Counted from the first letter of the stretch, positions 35,642 to 44,458 are shown. The stretch is DNA of 64,000 nucleotides from HGM04593 sp964458275 (GCA_964458275.1 CAYWIE010000006.1:1-64000), one strand, 5' to 3'. Program-made: numbers and translations. Notes: generated from the sequence alone by a model not told the origin.

Positions 35642-36547
35642 ATGAAACCTACACTTTTTGTATTAGCAGCAGGAATGGGTAGCCGTTACGGTGGTCTTAA
35701 ACAGCTCGACGGTCTTGGCCCCAATGGAGAAACCATCATGGATTATTCAATCTTCGATGCAATCCGCGCCGGCTTTGGCAAATTGGTATTCGTAATCCGC
35801 AAAGACTTCGAACAGGATTTCCGCGAGAAAATCCTCAGCAAATATGAGGGACATCTTCCCGTAGAATTGGTATTCCAGGCAATAGACGACCTTCCCGCAG
35901 GCTTCACAGCACCCGAAGACCGCAAAAAGCCTTGGGGTACAAACCACGCTGTTCTCATGGGCAAGGACGCAATCAAGGAACCTTTTGCTGTAATCAACGC
36001 TGACGACTTCTATGGCAAGGACGCATTTGCTGTAATGGGCAAATGGCTCTCTGAACTCCCCGAAGGCAGCACAAACAAATATAGCATGGTAGGCTTCCGT
36101 GTATGCAACACACTCAGCGAGAACGGCAGCGTAGCACGCGGTGTCTGCGAGAAGAATGAAGAGAACATGCTTACAGGTGTTGTTGAGCGTACAGAAATCA
36201 TGCGCGTAGACGGCAAAATCTGCTACAAGGACGAAAACGGTGCTTGGATAGAGGTTGCCGAGAACTCACCTGTATCAATGAACTTCTGGGGCTTCACACC
36301 CGACTACTTCAACTACTCTGAAGAGCAGTTCGTTGAGTTCTTGAAGGCAAATGCAAGCAACCCCAAATCAGAGTTCTTCATTCCTTTGGTAATCGACACA
36401 CTCATCAACAGCGGTAAAGCAACTTGCGAGGTACTCGACACAACATCAAAATGGTTCGGCGTAACATACGCAGACGACCGTCAGGCAACTGTTGACAAGA
36501 TTGTATCTTTGATAGAGGCTGGTGAATATCCCAACAAGCTCTTCTAA
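35642..36547 (+). CDS. Sugar-1-phosphate nucleotidyltransferase family protein
   Basis: GT-A-fold nucleotidyltransferase, 301 aa. The N-terminus LAAGMGSRYGGLKQLDGLGPNGETIMDYSIFDA contains the NTP-binding loop (G-x-G-x-R) and a conserved lysine region; AVINADDFYG is the metal/sugar site. This Bacteroidetes clade is usually annotated NTP_transferase or UTP-glucose-1-phosphate uridylyltransferase-like, but substrate is not proven. Own promoter and terminator, and highly biased codon use, suggest a well-expressed single gene. Confidence 0.82.
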   Translation: MKPTLFVLAAGMGSRYGGLKQLDGLGPNGETIMDYSIFDAIRAGFGKLVFVIRKDFEQDFREKILSKYEGHLPVELVFQAIDDLPAGFTAPEDRKKPWGTNHAVLMGKDAIKEPFAVINADDFYGKDAFAVMGKWLSELPEGSTNKYSMVGFRVCNTLSENGSVARGVCEKNEENMLTGVVERTEIMRVDGKICYKDENGAWIEVAENSPVSMNFWGFTPDYFNYSEEQFVEFLKANASNPKSEFFIPLVIDTLINSGKATCEVLDTTSKWFGVTYADDRQATVDKIVSLIEAGEYPNKLF

Positions 36548-36565
36548 TCTTACGTAGCAATAGCA

Positions 36566-36597
36566 AAATAAGGGGCACGTGTGCCCCTTATTTCTAT
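36566..36597 (+). terminator. Terminator after the nucleotidyltransferase gene
   Basis: Perfect 13-bp arms (36566-36578 and 36581-36593) with only GT between them, then a T-rich tail. It lies just before the peptidase gene. Confidence 0.75.
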
Positions 36598-36622
36598 TTC
36601 AATCAAGCACAAAACTATAACC

Positions 36623-38389
36623 ATGAAAAGACTTAATTACATCATTCTGTTTGCCGCAGCCCTCATGATGGCAGCATGCTCAAACACTCCTCGCACATTC
36701 ACCAACGAAGAGGTTACAGAAGCATGGCACAAAGGACTCACCCTCCCTGTAGAGGCATCGGCGCAGTTCCCTCCCAAACCCGTGAAACCCGAAAAGGACA
36801 ACGGACTGAACATCCTCGTCGATGTATCGCATCAATGTACATTTGCCTACCTGTGGGGCATGCCTCCCCAATTGAGAGGCGACGGCTACCGTGCTATCCC
36901 CTCAATGGCATCGCTCGACAAGGTGCTTGACGAAAAAGGTGTAAGCCGTATGCGTCTGCAGTTCGACAGCGAGAACAACATCTACCCCTTCGGCTGGGTA
37001 CCCAACTACAAATACAACATTGTTGTTACACAGCAGCTCGACAGAAACGCTCCCGGATATACAAAAGCCGAGTGTGAAGCACTCGAAGAGTATGTAGCAG
37101 ACGGAGGCTCACTCTTCATCCTTACCAATCCTCAGAACAGCGTTGAAGGTTGGAGCATGAACGACCTCGCAGGTGTGTTTGGAGCAAAATATACCGACAA
37201 GCAGGACAAGTTCAACGGATTCAACTATTCAGTGATAGAGGTTGACGACAAGTGGGAAATCCTTGCAAAAGGCGAGAACGGACAGCCCGTGCGTGCACGC
37301 CGCACATACAAGGACGGTCGCGTTATAATCAGCGGATACAGCGAAGAGATACACTTCGAAGAGATACACGACCATGCAAGCGACGAAGAGAAGGCACGTA
37401 AGACCGACATCAACAAATGCCGTCGTGCCATCATAGACGAAACATTCGGATGGCTGAGCGAAAATCAGAAGTCGTTCGGCGAGAAATATCGCCCAGGTCA
37501 AAGCGGATGGGGTGGCGGCGGTGCCATCTATCCCGAACTTGAGACCAACCTCGAGGGCTTTGTTGTATACTACACTCCCAACATGGACGAAAAGCTCAAG
37601 CAGACGGTGGTTACAGAAATGCCCCGCATCACAAAACAGATAATGGCATGGCACCCCTCAACTCCGACACCCGAGCCTATGTATCTGCTTCTTGCAGCCG
37701 GTGGCGGTGGCGGATGGGCAGTAAACGCATACAAACCTAAAGAGAATGGTATTATAAGTACAGACATTTGGGGACTTATCGGCATCTATGCACATGAGCT
37801 GGCACATACACTCGGAGGTCCCGAAAATGCCAAAGGAGAAAAGGCTGGCGAATCCCCCTTCCATAATCAGGGTGAGGCGCACGCCGGATGGTTCCAGGGG
37901 AAAATCATGGCAATGTACGACAGCGCACTGCTCGAAAGACCAAACAGAGACTGCCATTTGAACTTTACTCCTGAATATATGGATATCGACCTCAAACGAT
38001 ACACCAACGACGCTGCATATGCCGACAGTTGCGGCAAAGGAAAGGATTGGGCAAAATCATGGGTAATCTGGCAGAAGATGGATGACGTCTACGGCACAAC
38101 ATGGTACCCCCGTTGGAGACATATACAGTACACACGCTGGATGGAGACACCCGAAAAGGTGCTTACTTGGGAAGAGACCGTAGAGGATATGTCGATAGCA
38201 GTAGGCGAGGACCTGTTCCCCTTCTTCCGCGCCATAAACACTTCACTCGACCGCGAAAAGTGTGGCGAGATTGAATTCAACGGAGAAAAGCTCACACTCC
38301 CCGTTGCACGCATCGATGCAACAACCCCTCCCGGTAAAGTGAATCTGTCAAATATCGGCGATTGGTCCAAACCTCTCGAAAAGAAATAA
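36623..38389 (+). CDS. Lipoprotein zinc metallopeptidase with GATase-like N-terminal domain
   Basis: Exported protein, 588 aa from the ATG at 36623 (MKRLNYIILFAAALMMAAC, lipobox MAAC). An earlier in-frame start at 36581 lies inside the terminator stem and gives no signal peptide. Residues about 55-270 resemble the Rossmann-like DUF4350/GATase-like fold (NILVDVSHQCTFAYLWGM, YNIVVTQQLDR, ALEEYVADGGSLFILTN). The C-terminal half carries a zinc site, GIYAHELAHTLGG with His391, Glu392 and His395; Glu410 and Glu418 are candidate third ligands, as in M60/enhancin-type HExxH-x(8-24)-E enzymes. A Gly-rich AAGGGGGWAV loop precedes it. Family assignment is uncertain; substrate could be a host or dietary glycoprotein. 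Confidence 0.72.
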   Translation: MKRLNYIILFAAALMMAACSNTPRTFTNEEVTEAWHKGLTLPVEASAQFPPKPVKPEKDNGLNILVDVSHQCTFAYLWGMPPQLRGDGYRAIPSMASLDKVLDEKGVSRMRLQFDSENNIYPFGWVPNYKYNIVVTQQLDRNAPGYTKAECEALEEYVADGGSLFILTNPQNSVEGWSMNDLAGVFGAKYTDKQDKFNGFNYSVIEVDDKWEILAKGENGQPVRARRTYKDGRVIISGYSEEIHFEEIHDHASDEEKARKTDINKCRRAIIDETFGWLSENQKSFGEKYRPGQSGWGGGGAIYPELETNLEGFVVYYTPNMDEKLKQTVVTEMPRITKQIMAWHPSTPTPEPMYLLLAAGGGGGWAVNAYKPKENGIISTDIWGLIGIYAHELAHTLGGPENAKGEKAGESPFHNQGEAHAGWFQGKIMAMYDSALLERPNRDCHLNFTPEYMDIDLKRYTNDAAYADSCGKGKDWAKSWVIWQKMDDVYGTTWYPRWRHIQYTRWMETPEKVLTWEETVEDMSIAVGEDLFPFFRAINTSLDREKCGEIEFNGEKLTLPVARIDATTPPGKVNLSNIGDWSKPLEKK

Positions 38390-38404
38390 ATGTCACTAAT
38401 AATC

Positions 38405-38440
38405 ACAACAACGGCACCTATGGGTGCCGTTGTTGTTCTT
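38405..38440 (+). terminator. Bidirectional terminator between the peptidase and TatD-like genes
   Basis: Perfect 14-bp arms (38405-38418 and 38423-38436), loop TATG, then TCTT. It lies between convergent genes. Confidence 0.75.
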
Positions 38441-38463
38441 TAAGGGCTTTGAGGTCTCTAAGG

Positions 38464-39084
38464 TTAAAACCCGAAGATGGAACAATTCTCATTTACAGTT
38501 TCTGCAAGCACGTCTATGGAAATGGATAGAGCCGAAGCCACTTCGGAATAGTGCACAATCAATGGAACGCAATCCTCGTCGCTCTCCAAAAAGAGACGGT
38601 TGCGTGGTGTTGCCAAAAGCGCCTCGACGTTATACGACGTGCCGAATGACAGGTACATGCCCGCATTGATGTACTGTCGCGCCTGTTCGGGCTTGCCACG
38701 GAACCCATGCACAACCCACGGCTGACGCGGGCGCAACTCCTTATGCAATCTCATTACATGCTCCATCCCTTTCACCACATGCAGGAGAAGGGGTTTCCCG
38801 ACAGACTCGGAGAGGGCGACGTGCCGCCTGAAGACAACCTCCTGCAAAGATACAGGAACGGGACTTTTCAATGAATCAAATCCACATTCACCCACAGCCC
38901 TTACAGACGAAGTGGCTGCAATCCTTTCTACGGCACGCATATCCTCCTCCCATTTCTCGCCGATTTTCCAAGGGTGTATTCCCACAGACGCAAACCGTAT
39001 TCCGTCGGGAACGGCGACTCCGCAATCGAGAATGAACCTTCTGTCGTCGTGCGGTACATTATGGCAATGAATATCGGTTAACAT
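38464..39084 (-). CDS. TatD-family metal-dependent hydrolase, short form
   Basis: Amidohydrolase-superfamily TIM barrel, 206 aa against about 260 for E. coli TatD. Metal ligands are recognisable: DIHCH near the N-terminus, VGECGFD (Glu), LLLHVVKG, WVVHGFRGKPEQARQYINAGMYLSFG and the final FLESDED. TatD proteins are 3'-5' exonucleases or deoxyribonucleases. The shorter length comes from missing loops rather than a truncated end. It ends convergently to the peptidase gene and is 38 bases from the mgtC-like gene on the same strand. Confidence 0.85.
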   Translation of the reverse strand: MLTDIHCHNVPHDDRRFILDCGVAVPDGIRFASVGIHPWKIGEKWEEDMRAVERIAATSSVRAVGECGFDSLKSPVPVSLQEVVFRRHVALSESVGKPLLLHVVKGMEHVMRLHKELRPRQPWVVHGFRGKPEQARQYINAGMYLSFGTSYNVEALLATPRNRLFLESDEDCVPLIVHYSEVASALSISIDVLAETVNENCSIFGF

Positions 39085-39122
39085 AAATGAGGTATTTCTG
39101 CTTCCCTGGAAATTTTGACTGC

Positions 39123-39788
39123 TTACTCTATTCTTCGCACAACAACATCTTCGTAGCTGTTCAGATGGGCAATGAGAATCGACTCGTCGCTTTTGCGTTT
39201 CGACTTGACGACCATCGTTATATCGTAAACAACCGTATCGGCAATGCCTCTCTCTTCCAGCTGATACGAAACAATCACAAAATTGCTGTTCGCCAACGAC
39301 GAAGAGACAGCTTTAGGAATATCCTTATTGCGGGTAGAAAACTCAACGACAAAGCTCCTCAGACCTAAGTTCTTGAACAGACGGCTCAACAGTTCGAGCC
39401 CCACAAGCGTAAGGACAGTTGCCGAAATGCCGAGAGCGAACATTCCCGCACCTACGCACATGCCTATACCCGATGTTGCCCAAATTCCCGCAGCTGTGGT
39501 CAACCCTCTGACAATCTGCTTGTTGAGTATTATTGTGCCCGCGCCGATAAATCCTATTCCCGAAACAATCTGTGCCGCTATTCGGCTGGGGTCGAGTCCG
39601 ACACCCTCTCTGCCAAGCACACTGTCAAAGCCATATTGCGAGATAATCATAAGCAGCGCACTGCCTACGGCAACCAAAAAATGCGTGCGGTAACCAGCCT
39701 CTTTAGCACGATATTCCCGCTCCAGTCCGATAAGGGTTCCAAGCACACCTGCAACCACAAGCCTTGAAACAAATTCCAACGTCATCAT
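39123..39788 (-). CDS. MgtC/SapB family membrane protein
   Basis: Inner-membrane protein of 221 aa with four to five N-terminal TM helices and a soluble C-terminal domain (about 140-221). The MgtC signature is visible: GTLIGLEREYRAKEAGYRTHFLVAVGSALLMIISQYG, and DPSRIAAQIVSGIGFIGAGTIILNKQIVRGLTTAAGIWATSGIG. Family members affect Mg2+ homeostasis, F-ATP synthase or survival in host cells; the role here is unknown. Likely co-transcribed with the downstream TatD-like gene. Confidence 0.9.
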   Translation of the reverse strand: MMTLEFVSRLVVAGVLGTLIGLEREYRAKEAGYRTHFLVAVGSALLMIISQYGFDSVLGREGVGLDPSRIAAQIVSGIGFIGAGTIILNKQIVRGLTTAAGIWATSGIGMCVGAGMFALGISATVLTLVGLELLSRLFKNLGLRSFVVEFSTRNKDIPKAVSSSLANSNFVIVSYQLEERGIADTVVYDITMVVKSKRKSDESILIAHLNSYEDVVVRRIE

Positions 39789-39882
39789 AATCCACTTTTA
39801 TTTGAAACACTATTTTTTGCGAATATAACAATAAGTTTCCAAAATATTTTGCCAATTTAAACAGCAATTCCAATAAAAACAT

Positions 39883-39890
39883 TAAATTTG
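39883..39890 (+). promoter_or_regulatory. -7 element upstream of the NifU-like gene
   Basis: TAAATTTG matches TAnnTTTG, 34 bases before the ATG. No good -33 box at 19-21 bases; TTTTG at 39847 is too far. The gap 39789-39924 otherwise shows nothing. Confidence 0.5.
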
Positions 39891-39924
39891 CAAACGGAAA
39901 AATCACCAATTAAAATATTCAATT

Positions 39925-40626
39925 ATGGTTTATTCACACGAAGTAGAAAACATGTGTGTTGTAAAGAAAGGTCCCAATCATGGTCCCGCTCCCATCCCCG
40001 AAGAGGGTAAGTGGGTAAAAGCCAAAGAGATTGTAGACATTTCAGGCTTTACACACGGTATTGGCTGGTGCGCTCCTCAGCAGGGTGCATGCAAGCTCTC
40101 ATTGAACATCAAGAACGGTATCATTCAGGAGGCTCTCGTTGAGACAATCGGCTGTTCAGGTATGACACACTCTGCTGCTATGGCATCAGAGATTCTTCCC
40201 GGCAAGACAATCCTTGAAGCTCTCAATACCGACCTCGTTTGCGACGCTATCAACACCGCTATGCGCGAGTTGTTCCTTCAGATTGTTTACGGCCGTAGCC
40301 AGTCTGCTTTCTCTGAGGGCGGCTTGATTATCGGTGCAGGTCTTGAGGATCTCGGTAAAGGTCTCCGCAGCCAGACAGGTACTCTCTACGGTACATTGGC
40401 GAAGGGTTCACGTTACCTTGAGATGGCAGAGGGCTACATCACACGTCTCGCTCTCGACAAGAACGACGAGATCTGCGGTTACGAGTTCATCAACCTCGGC
40501 CAGCTTATGGATGAGATTAAGAAGGGCACAGACGCCAACGAGGCTGTCAAGAAATTGACAAAGACATATGGTCGTTTCTCTGAGGAGGCAGGTGCAGTTA
40601 AGTATATTGACCCACGTAAAGAATAA
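39925..40626 (+). CDS. NifU/IscU-like iron-sulfur scaffold-related protein
   Basis: Protein of 233 aa whose middle region resembles the IscU/NifU N-terminal fold: GIGWCAPQQGACKLSLNIKNGIIQEALVETIGCSGMTHSAAMASEIL, with Cys49, Cys56 and Cys77 as candidate ligands, plus Cys11 and a Cys near 105 (DLVCDAIN). It does not show the classic IscU LPPVK motif, so a standard scaffold role is not assured. It is paired 13 bases upstream of a GGGtGRT gene. Strongly biased codons suggest abundance. Confidence 0.75.
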   Translation: MVYSHEVENMCVVKKGPNHGPAPIPEEGKWVKAKEIVDISGFTHGIGWCAPQQGACKLSLNIKNGIIQEALVETIGCSGMTHSAAMASEILPGKTILEALNTDLVCDAINTAMRELFLQIVYGRSQSAFSEGGLIIGAGLEDLGKGLRSQTGTLYGTLAKGSRYLEMAEGYITRLALDKNDEICGYEFINLGQLMDEIKKGTDANEAVKKLTKTYGRFSEEAGAVKYIDPRKE

Positions 40627-40639
40627 GGAGGACTAAGCT

Positions 40640-41650
40640 ATGATAAGACCCGTAAAATTTGAAAGTCAGGATCGTCGTATCAAGCAGATCCTCGCTGTAC
40701 TTAACGAGAATGGTATCGCTTCAATCGAGGAGGCGAACGAGATTTGTGAGCAGTACGGTATCGACCCTTACAAGATTTGTGAGGAGACACAGCCTATCTG
40801 TTTCGAGAATGCAAAGTGGGCTTACGTAGTAGGTGCTGCCATTGCATTGAAGAAAGGTTGCAAGAATGCTGCTGACGCTGCTGAGGCTATCGGTCTCGGT
40901 CTTCAGGCATTCTGTATCCCCGGTTCTGTTGCTGACGACCGTAAGGTAGGTATCGGTCACGGTAACCTTGCAGCACGTCTTCTCCGCGAAGAGACAAAGT
41001 GCTTCGCATTCCTCGCAGGCCACGAGTCATTCGCAGCTGCTGAAGGTGCTATCAAGATTGCTGCTAAGGCAGACAAGGTACGTAAGGAGCCCCTCCGCGT
41101 AATCCTCAACGGTCTTGGCAAGGATGCAGCTCAGATTATCGCACGTATCAACGGTTTCACATACGTACAGACAGAGTTCGACTACTTCACAGGCGAGCTC
41201 AAAGAGATACAGCGCATCGCTTACTCTGACGGTCCCCGTGCAAAGGTTAACTGCTATGGTGCTGATGATGTTCGCGAAGGTGTGGCAATCATGTGGAAAG
41301 AGGGTGTAGACGTTTCTATCACAGGTAACTCTACCAACCCCACACGTTTCCAGCACCCCACAGCAGGTACATACAAGAAAGAGCGCACACTCGCTGGCAA
41401 ACCTTACTTCTCTGTAGCTTCCGGTGGTGGTACAGGCCGTACACTTCACCCCGACAACATGGCGGCAGGTCCCGCTTCTTACGGTATGACAGATACGATG
41501 GGCCGTATGCACTCAGACGCTCAGTTCGCAGGTTCTTCTTCAGTTCCCGCACACGTTGAGATGATGGGCTTCCTCGGCATAGGTAACAACCCCATGGTAG
41601 GTGCTACTGTTGCTATCGCAGTGGATGTTTCTGCAGCACTCAGCAAGTAA
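40640..41650 (+). CDS. GGGtGRT protein, function unknown
   Basis: Conserved anaerobe protein family named after its motif; here VASGGGTGRTLHPDN, the motif core starting near Ser261. 336 aa, soluble, no signal peptide. The N-terminal part (about 1-60) looks like a helical domain with DRRIKQILAVLNENGIASIEEA. A Gly/Ala-rich centre follows (GIGHGNLAARLLREETKCFAFLAGHESFAAAEGAIKIA). Reaction unknown. The only functional clue is its tight pairing with the NifU-like gene and highly expressed codon use. Confidence 0.8.
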   Translation: MIRPVKFESQDRRIKQILAVLNENGIASIEEANEICEQYGIDPYKICEETQPICFENAKWAYVVGAAIALKKGCKNAADAAEAIGLGLQAFCIPGSVADDRKVGIGHGNLAARLLREETKCFAFLAGHESFAAAEGAIKIAAKADKVRKEPLRVILNGLGKDAAQIIARINGFTYVQTEFDYFTGELKEIQRIAYSDGPRAKVNCYGADDVREGVAIMWKEGVDVSITGNSTNPTRFQHPTAGTYKKERTLAGKPYFSVASGGGTGRTLHPDNMAAGPASYGMTDTMGRMHSDAQFAGSSSVPAHVEMMGFLGIGNNPMVGATVAIAVDVSAALSK

Positions 41651-41668
41651 TAAATAATTGCATAATAG

Positions 41669-41705
41669 AATATCCTGCAACCTTGTAGATTGCAGGATAT
41701 TTTTG
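41669..41705 (+). terminator. Terminator after the GGGtGRT gene
   Basis: AATATCCTGCAA at 41669-41680 pairs perfectly with 41690-41701, 9-base loop, followed by TTTTG. Confidence 0.8.
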
Positions 41706-41794
41706 TAGATACCGTTTTGTGAACTGCTCCCCAAAAAACAAATAGCCGTTCGCTCTTGTTGATGTCAGCTTTTCTAATGATAGATATGTTTGTC

Positions 41795-41825
41795 TTTGCG
41801 AGAATATAATAAGTGTGTATATTTG
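41795..41825 (+). promoter_or_regulatory. Promoter of the Sel1-repeat gene
   Basis: TTTG at 41795-41798, 19 bases, TATATTTG at 41818-41825; 45 bases before the ATG. Full match to the Bacteroidetes layout. Confidence 0.7.
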
Positions 41826-41870
41826 CGTAATAGTCCGACAGAAAGGATTGAATGATATAATTTTACAGAA

Positions 41871-43628
41871 ATGGAGAACGACAAGAATGTTGATAAAGAG
41901 ACAACAGCGCAGATTATTGATGAAATAAGACATTTGCACGGTCTTGCTCAAAAAGAATACAAGGACGGCAGTCTGTGGCAGGCATATAAGTATTATTTTC
42001 GCTCTGCTTATTTGCTGGTTTTTAAGATTGTTGTTCAGAATGTGATCAGGGTACTAGTAATCTTGTTGTTCCTTGCAGCCTTTTTTTTTAGTGAGTGGAG
42101 AAAAATTTCCTATTCTCCACATTATGATAAGGCTAAAATAGCATATGGGATAGGAGAAAAAGAGAAGGCGTGGGAACATTTTAAATTAGCTTTCTCGGAA
42201 TATAGAGCAAATAGTATATATTATAATGCAGTGACAGAAGAAGATGACGAAAAAGCGTTGAAATTATACAGGAAAGCTGCAGAACAAAATAGCAGTCGGG
42301 CTTTAAATCAATTAGGGATTTTCTATTATGACGGAAGCCATGGCTTTGAACAGAACTACGACTCGGCTGCAAAATATTTTAAATGTGCGGCGGAGTTGGG
42401 GTATCATTGGGCTGAATATAATATTGGAGAATGTTATTACACAGGAAAAGGTGTAGAACGGAATTACAGAGAGGCTGTAAAATGGTTCAAATTGGCGGCA
42501 GAACAGAAGAATGTCAGAGCATATAGCTATTTAGGTACTTGTTGCATTTCTGGTAATGGTGTGAAGCGGGATTATGTTGAGGCTGTAAAATGGTTCAAAT
42601 TGGCAACGAACTGTGGTGATGCTGTTGCTATGTGCAATTTAGGATATTGTTATCATTATGGTTATGGTGTTATGCAGAATTACGCTGAGGCTGTAAAGTA
42701 TTATAATATGGCAATGGAAAAGGGGGATGTTCAAGCCGAGTTTTTTCTTGGAGAATGTTATTACTATGGTCAAGGTGTAAAACAGGATTTTAAGAAAGCG
42801 AGAGAACTATTTGAGTTGGCAGCCAATAAAGGAAACAGAGATGCAATAGGAAAGTTGGAATATGCATCTTTCTTGGAAGAAACAGTAGAATCGAAAAAAA
42901 TAACTGAACCGAAGGCTTATGAAAGCAATAAAAAGGCAACCGTAAAATCGCAACCGAACACATCTCCAAAAAACAAAAAGGGGGTAACTGAAAAAGTAGA
43001 TGGCGAATGGTTCAATAGGTTATACAAAAAGGCTGTTGAAGAAAAAAATGCAGAAGCCTTGAACTCTTTAGGTGAGTGTTATTATAAAGGTAAAGGTGTT
43101 AAAAGAAACTATGCTGAAGCCGCGAAATATTACAGACAGTCGGCAGAGCTGGGCTGCGACAAAGGAGAATACAATCTCGGATATTGCTATTTGTACGGCA
43201 GAGGTGTTAACCGGAATTATCAGGCGGCAATAAAATGGTTCAGGTTGGCGGCGGAAAAGGATTATGCCAAGGCGTATGACTCTTTAGGCAAATGCCATTA
43301 CTTCGGTATGGGCGTTAAAAAGGATTATAAGAAAGCTGTCGAGTATTATAAACTGGCTGCCCAAAAAGGTCTGAGTTCTGCCATGTACAATCTGGGTGTC
43401 TGTTATTACAATGGGCATGGTGTCAAACGGAATTATGAGGAGGCTATAGTGTATTATACCATGGCGGCGGATTTGGGTTACCATCCGGCCGAATTTAATC
43501 TCGGTGTATGCTATTACAATGGCAAGGGAGTGAAAAAAGATGTTGCAAGAGCAAAACAGATGATGAAGTCTGCTGCAGATAAAGGCAACGAAAAGGCAAA
43601 AGAGATGCTTAGGAAAATGAAGTTTTAG
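41871..43628 (+). CDS. Membrane-anchored Sel1-like repeat protein
   Basis: Protein of 585 aa. A helical N-terminus (1-45) is followed by one TM segment (about 54-74). Ten Sel1-type repeats of about 36 residues follow in two blocks of five (about 145-325 and 390-575), split by a Lys/Ser/Pro-rich linker. A typical unit reads AEYNIGECYYTGKGVERNY. Sel1 repeats form alpha-solenoids that scaffold other proteins. Codon use is AT-rich, in contrast to the GC-richer neighbours, suggesting recent acquisition or relaxed expression. Partner and role unknown; neighbours give no clear hint. Confidence 0.85.
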   Translation: MENDKNVDKETTAQIIDEIRHLHGLAQKEYKDGSLWQAYKYYFRSAYLLVFKIVVQNVIRVLVILLFLAAFFFSEWRKISYSPHYDKAKIAYGIGEKEKAWEHFKLAFSEYRANSIYYNAVTEEDDEKALKLYRKAAEQNSSRALNQLGIFYYDGSHGFEQNYDSAAKYFKCAAELGYHWAEYNIGECYYTGKGVERNYREAVKWFKLAAEQKNVRAYSYLGTCCISGNGVKRDYVEAVKWFKLATNCGDAVAMCNLGYCYHYGYGVMQNYAEAVKYYNMAMEKGDVQAEFFLGECYYYGQGVKQDFKKARELFELAANKGNRDAIGKLEYASFLEETVESKKITEPKAYESNKKATVKSQPNTSPKNKKGVTEKVDGEWFNRLYKKAVEEKNAEALNSLGECYYKGKGVKRNYAEAAKYYRQSAELGCDKGEYNLGYCYLYGRGVNRNYQAAIKWFRLAAEKDYAKAYDSLGKCHYFGMGVKKDYKKAVEYYKLAAQKGLSSAMYNLGVCYYNGHGVKRNYEEAIVYYTMAADLGYHPAEFNLGVCYYNGKGVKKDVARAKQMMKSAADKGNEKAKEMLRKMKF

Positions 43629-43637
43629 AAGCTGTCT
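43625..43637 (-). repeat. Dispersed AAACAGCTTCTAA element, inverted copy
   Basis: Minus-strand AGACAGCTTCTAA, 12 of 13 matches, overlapping the stop codon of the Sel1-repeat gene. Confidence 0.4.
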
Positions 43638-43691
43638 GAAATTCTTTTCATATTGTTTTTTGAATCCTGTCGTTTATTCCGGCATTTATTG

Positions 43692-43699
43692 TATCTTTG
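43692..43699 (+). promoter_or_regulatory. -7 element upstream of the FtsB-like/ATPase cluster
   Basis: TATCTTTG, exact -7 consensus, 90 bases before the ATG of the FtsB-like gene. No correctly spaced -33 TTTG. It is the only promoter candidate seen for the four-gene run 43789-46377. Confidence 0.45.
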
Positions 43700-43788
43700 C
43701 TCTTGGTGAAATGGGTGCTTGATGGAATGTCTGTCCGTCTCCGGCGCTCTATGGTACCGTTGAACTTTCATATGTAAAGAATCATAAT

Positions 43789-44088
43789 ATGAATGACAGT
43801 ATAGAACAGTTGACTTTGTGGATACTAAAGCATAAGTATCTCTTTGTTACGATAGCTTTCGCTGTAATAATTGTTTTCCTTGATGAAAACAACATGATGA
43901 GGCACATTCAGAACAGAAGAGAAATTATGGCTCTTGAATCCGAAAAATCAGACTTGATGGAGGAATACGAATCGTTGTCGCGCAAAATAGATGAACTGAA
44001 CGCCGATCCGGTGTATATGGAAAAGATAGCCCGCGACCGTTACAAAATGCACAAGTCCGATGAGGAAATTTTTATATTTGACGATTAG
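43789..44088 (+). CDS. FtsB/DivIC-family septum formation protein
   Basis: Small bitopic protein of 99 aa: TM helix at about 17-31, then a coiled coil (about 38-72, NRREIMALESEKSDLMEEYESLSRKIDELNAD) and the typical C-terminal DPVYMEKIARDRYKMHKSDEEIFIF. It matches the DivIC/FtsB layout in size and order. These proteins act in the FtsQ-FtsL-FtsB complex that activates septal peptidoglycan synthesis. The next gene begins one base after its stop. Confidence 0.88.
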   Translation: MNDSIEQLTLWILKHKYLFVTIAFAVIIVFLDENNMMRHIQNRREIMALESEKSDLMEEYESLSRKIDELNADPVYMEKIARDRYKMHKSDEEIFIFDD

Positions 44089-44089
44089 T

Positions 44090-44419
44090 ATGAAGATACG
44101 TGGAATGTTGACAATGGCGGGTGCCGTCATGCTCCTTGCCGGAGCTGTGCTTAAATTTTCAATGAGCGACGAAGCTTCCTATATATATACAGCGGGTGCG
44201 GTGCTCTTTGCGGTAATGCAGTTCCTGGACAGAGTAAAAGGAAAAAACTTCGTTGTACGTCGTCTTGTAACCATGCAGACGGTAGGTTCGCTTGTGCTTG
44301 TGGCGGCAGGAGTCCTGATGTTCACTTACCATAGAAACGAGTGGATTGTGGCAATGACGATAGGAGCATTGCTGCAGCTGTACACCTCGTTCCGTATTCC
44401 GGCCGAAATGGACAAATAG
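44090..44419 (+). CDS. Small multi-TM membrane protein, function unknown
   Basis: 109 aa from the ATG at 44090; the frame is open from 44060 but that start would overlap the FtsB-like gene. Three to four hydrophobic segments: MLTMAGAVMLLAGAVLKF, IYTAGAVLFAVMQFL, MQTVGSLVLVAAGVLMF and WIVAMTIGALLQLYTSF. No named family recognised. It sits between the FtsB-like gene (1-base gap) and an ATPase gene (39-base gap), so it is almost certainly co-transcribed with them. Confidence 0.78.
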   Translation: MKIRGMLTMAGAVMLLAGAVLKFSMSDEASYIYTAGAVLFAVMQFLDRVKGKNFVVRRLVTMQTVGSLVLVAAGVLMFTYHRNEWIVAMTIGALLQLYTSFRIPAEMDK

Positions 44420-44458
44420 CTACCTTTCTTACCTTAACCTTCAAATATCCGGTGAATT

